From Tubulanus polymorphus (taxonomy: Eukaryota > Nemertea > Palaeonemertea > Tubulaniformes > Tubulanidae), in NCBI RefSeq assembly GCF_964204645.1, contig NC_134031.1:6557001-6617000 (forward strand): a stretch of 60,000 nucleotides of DNA, in the 5' to 3' direction. The position numbers were made by a program, and so were the translations under genes. This document shows positions 58,817-60,000 of this stretch, piece after piece. How positions within the stretch are numbered: position 1 is the first letter of the stretch; each line of letters opens with the position of its first letter. The notes under the pieces were generated by a model. It made no database searches. It saw only the letters and a program-made list of their open reading frames with translations, and had not been told where the DNA came from.

Positions 58817-59785
58817 TCATTCGCACTTAACCGTATCATCGATAGGGGCATCTCGCGATCCTACCGAATACCTCCATATACTTAAATTCCTACTGCCCAC
58901 TTTTAGCGTCTCCGTCATAATTCCCGCTCGACAAGTGCGCGTGACGAACGCAATGTGATCGTGAAGAATTGCACAATCTACGTCCGTAACATTTTCGAAT
59001 TTCCAAGTTCTATGAGACCGATGTAGAGAAGTGCATTTCTTGTTAACGTCACCGTATCGATCGATCATAACCTTTTTCCACTGGCGAGGGGCTGGCAACA
59101 TAAATTCCATAAATGGCACCCTAATAAGCGGGAAGATTTCGTCATAGCCTCGTCTAATCCACGGTAGGTAAGTCGAATCTTGCATGTAGGTTCCATTGTG
59201 CGAATAAGGCCACATATCAACAAAAGGCCATCTCGATTCTTTAAGGGATATCTTCCACGGACGTCTGTCGGGCTGTTTGAGAAACATACCGGCTACCTGA
59301 GGATCCTGTTCTGCGAATATCTTCCGAATTTTTTCCAGATCAGTCACCGCTACCTGCACGTCGAAATCGTCATCCCACGGAATAGGGCCGTGGTGACGAT
59401 ACGCGCCGATGAGAGTTCCCGAAAAAATGAAATAGCTTACGTTCAATCTTCGCATCAAAGCGTCGAATTGTCTTATGAGCAACTTGTACCTAGATTTCTC
59501 TTCGGCTGAAAACTTCGCAAGAACGAATTTCTCGAAGATAACACTTGACAGATTAGCCACAACGCCCACGTTACCGGTCTTATTATCATTAGTGAATTCG
59601 AAGTAACTATTTACCAAATTGTTCGCATTTTCCGCTAGGTGGATCTTCTTAGATTCGTCGAAACTTTCGCTCTGTCGCCGAAACACAGAACAGGTATCTA
59701 GATTCCGAATGTTTCCACTTTGGAATGTTAATAAGACCAAAAAGATCAACACGCCTAGCAAGCACCAGTATTTCAGCGAAGCCAT
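58817..59785 (-). CDS. LicD-family type II membrane protein (phosphotransferase-like), 322 aa
   Basis: ATG at 59785; an in-frame TAA at 59809-59807 shows that the frame cannot extend further. Residues 7-22 are a hydrophobic signal-anchor (WCLLGVLIFLVLLTF), followed by a luminal stem. The LicD region starts with FIFSGTLIGAYRHHGPIPWD and DDFDVQV (about 119-145), whose Asp cluster is the metal-binding DxD-like site. FVDMWPY (188-194) and a PAPRQWKKVMIDRYGD segment (231-246) follow in the usual order. Six N-glycosylation sequons (Asn68, 78, 115, 197, 265, 300) fit a Golgi lumen location. Family members (LicD, fukutin/FKRP) transfer phospho-sugar or phosphocholine groups; the donor and acceptor here are unknown. 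The gene is intronless. Confidence 0.88.
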   Translation of the reverse strand: MASLKYWCLLGVLIFLVLLTFQSGNIRNLDTCSVFRRQSESFDESKKIHLAENANNLVNSYFEFTNDNKTGNVGVVANLSSVIFEKFVLAKFSAEEKSRYKLLIRQFDALMRRLNVSYFIFSGTLIGAYRHHGPIPWDDDFDVQVAVTDLEKIRKIFAEQDPQVAGMFLKQPDRRPWKISLKESRWPFVDMWPYSHNGTYMQDSTYLPWIRRGYDEIFPLIRVPFMEFMLPAPRQWKKVMIDRYGDVNKKCTSLHRSHRTWKFENVTDVDCAILHDHIAFVTRTCRAGIMTETLKVGSRNLSIWRYSVGSRDAPIDDTVKCE

Positions 59786-59809
59786 GCCGTTGAGTGCGCG
59801 GTCCACTTA

Positions 59810-60000
59810 CGAATATGCAATTTGTAGTATTGATTATTTTATGTTTTTTTAACTAATTGCGCGCATACAACAGCTGCATATTGGAATGTATAAAACAACT
59901 GCTCAAAAACATGGTGGCACGCACAATATCTATCCAAGCGCCAGTTCAATGAGTCAATTAATATTCCTTTTTTTAAAGATCATATTTTCATCGCCGTAAA
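59810..60000. other. Upstream of the LicD-family gene
   Basis: Its 5' UTR or promoter should lie here; no element could be recognised before the window ends. Confidence 0.4.

Overview
The window is animal nuclear DNA. It has GT-AG introns, long AT-rich intergenic stretches, a LINE with reverse transcriptase, several families of short terminal-inverted-repeat (TIR) elements and very long microsatellites. The protein families present (aminergic-type GPCR, MS4A-like tetraspan, LicD-type Golgi transferase, C6orf136/DUF2358 mitochondrial protein) fit a bilaterian. The mix of foldback elements suggests a marine invertebrate, perhaps a lophotrochozoan, but that last step is inference. I see no prokaryotic operon, CRISPR array or phage.

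Layout. 0-14 kb has no convincing gene. It holds a 0.7 kb CCCTCT hexanucleotide array (2.43-3.17 kb), a cluster of four 115-140 bp hairpin elements (9.1-9.8 kb), further hairpin and dispersed repeats, and one isolated exon-like stretch (13368-13438). 14.1-15.0 kb (minus) is the main exon of an MS4A-like four-helix membrane protein. 20.9-23.4 kb is a 5'-truncated LINE with an uninterrupted reverse-transcriptase frame. 23.7-40.2 kb is repeat-rich: nested TIR elements, dispersed 200-350 bp modules, Penelope-type tails with hammerhead-like cores, a tRNA-like foldback, a 299-bp tandem duplication and a 143-bp TA array. 40.5-43.4 kb (plus) is a two-coding-exon GPCR of 457 residues that keeps the amine-binding Asp but has lost the usual activation residues. 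44.7-45.6 kb is a TIR element with roughly 80-bp arms. 49.2-54.9 kb (minus) is a six-exon gene of 409 codons that I assembled from splice sites and reading phase; it is a C6orf136 homologue. 56.5-57.8 kb is a tandem duplication whose two units each end in a long TTCG array. 58.8-59.8 kb (minus) is an intronless LicD-family type II membrane protein.

The four genes do not form a pathway that I can see; they are ordinary neighbours separated by repeats. Almost every intron carries at least one TIR element, and one piggyBac-like element ends about 45 bp upstream of the GPCR start exon. The most interesting items are the degenerate aminergic-type receptor, the shared-terminus hairpin families, the tRNA-bearing foldbacks and the hammerhead-like motifs. 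All family assignments come from reading the sequence; no database search was possible.
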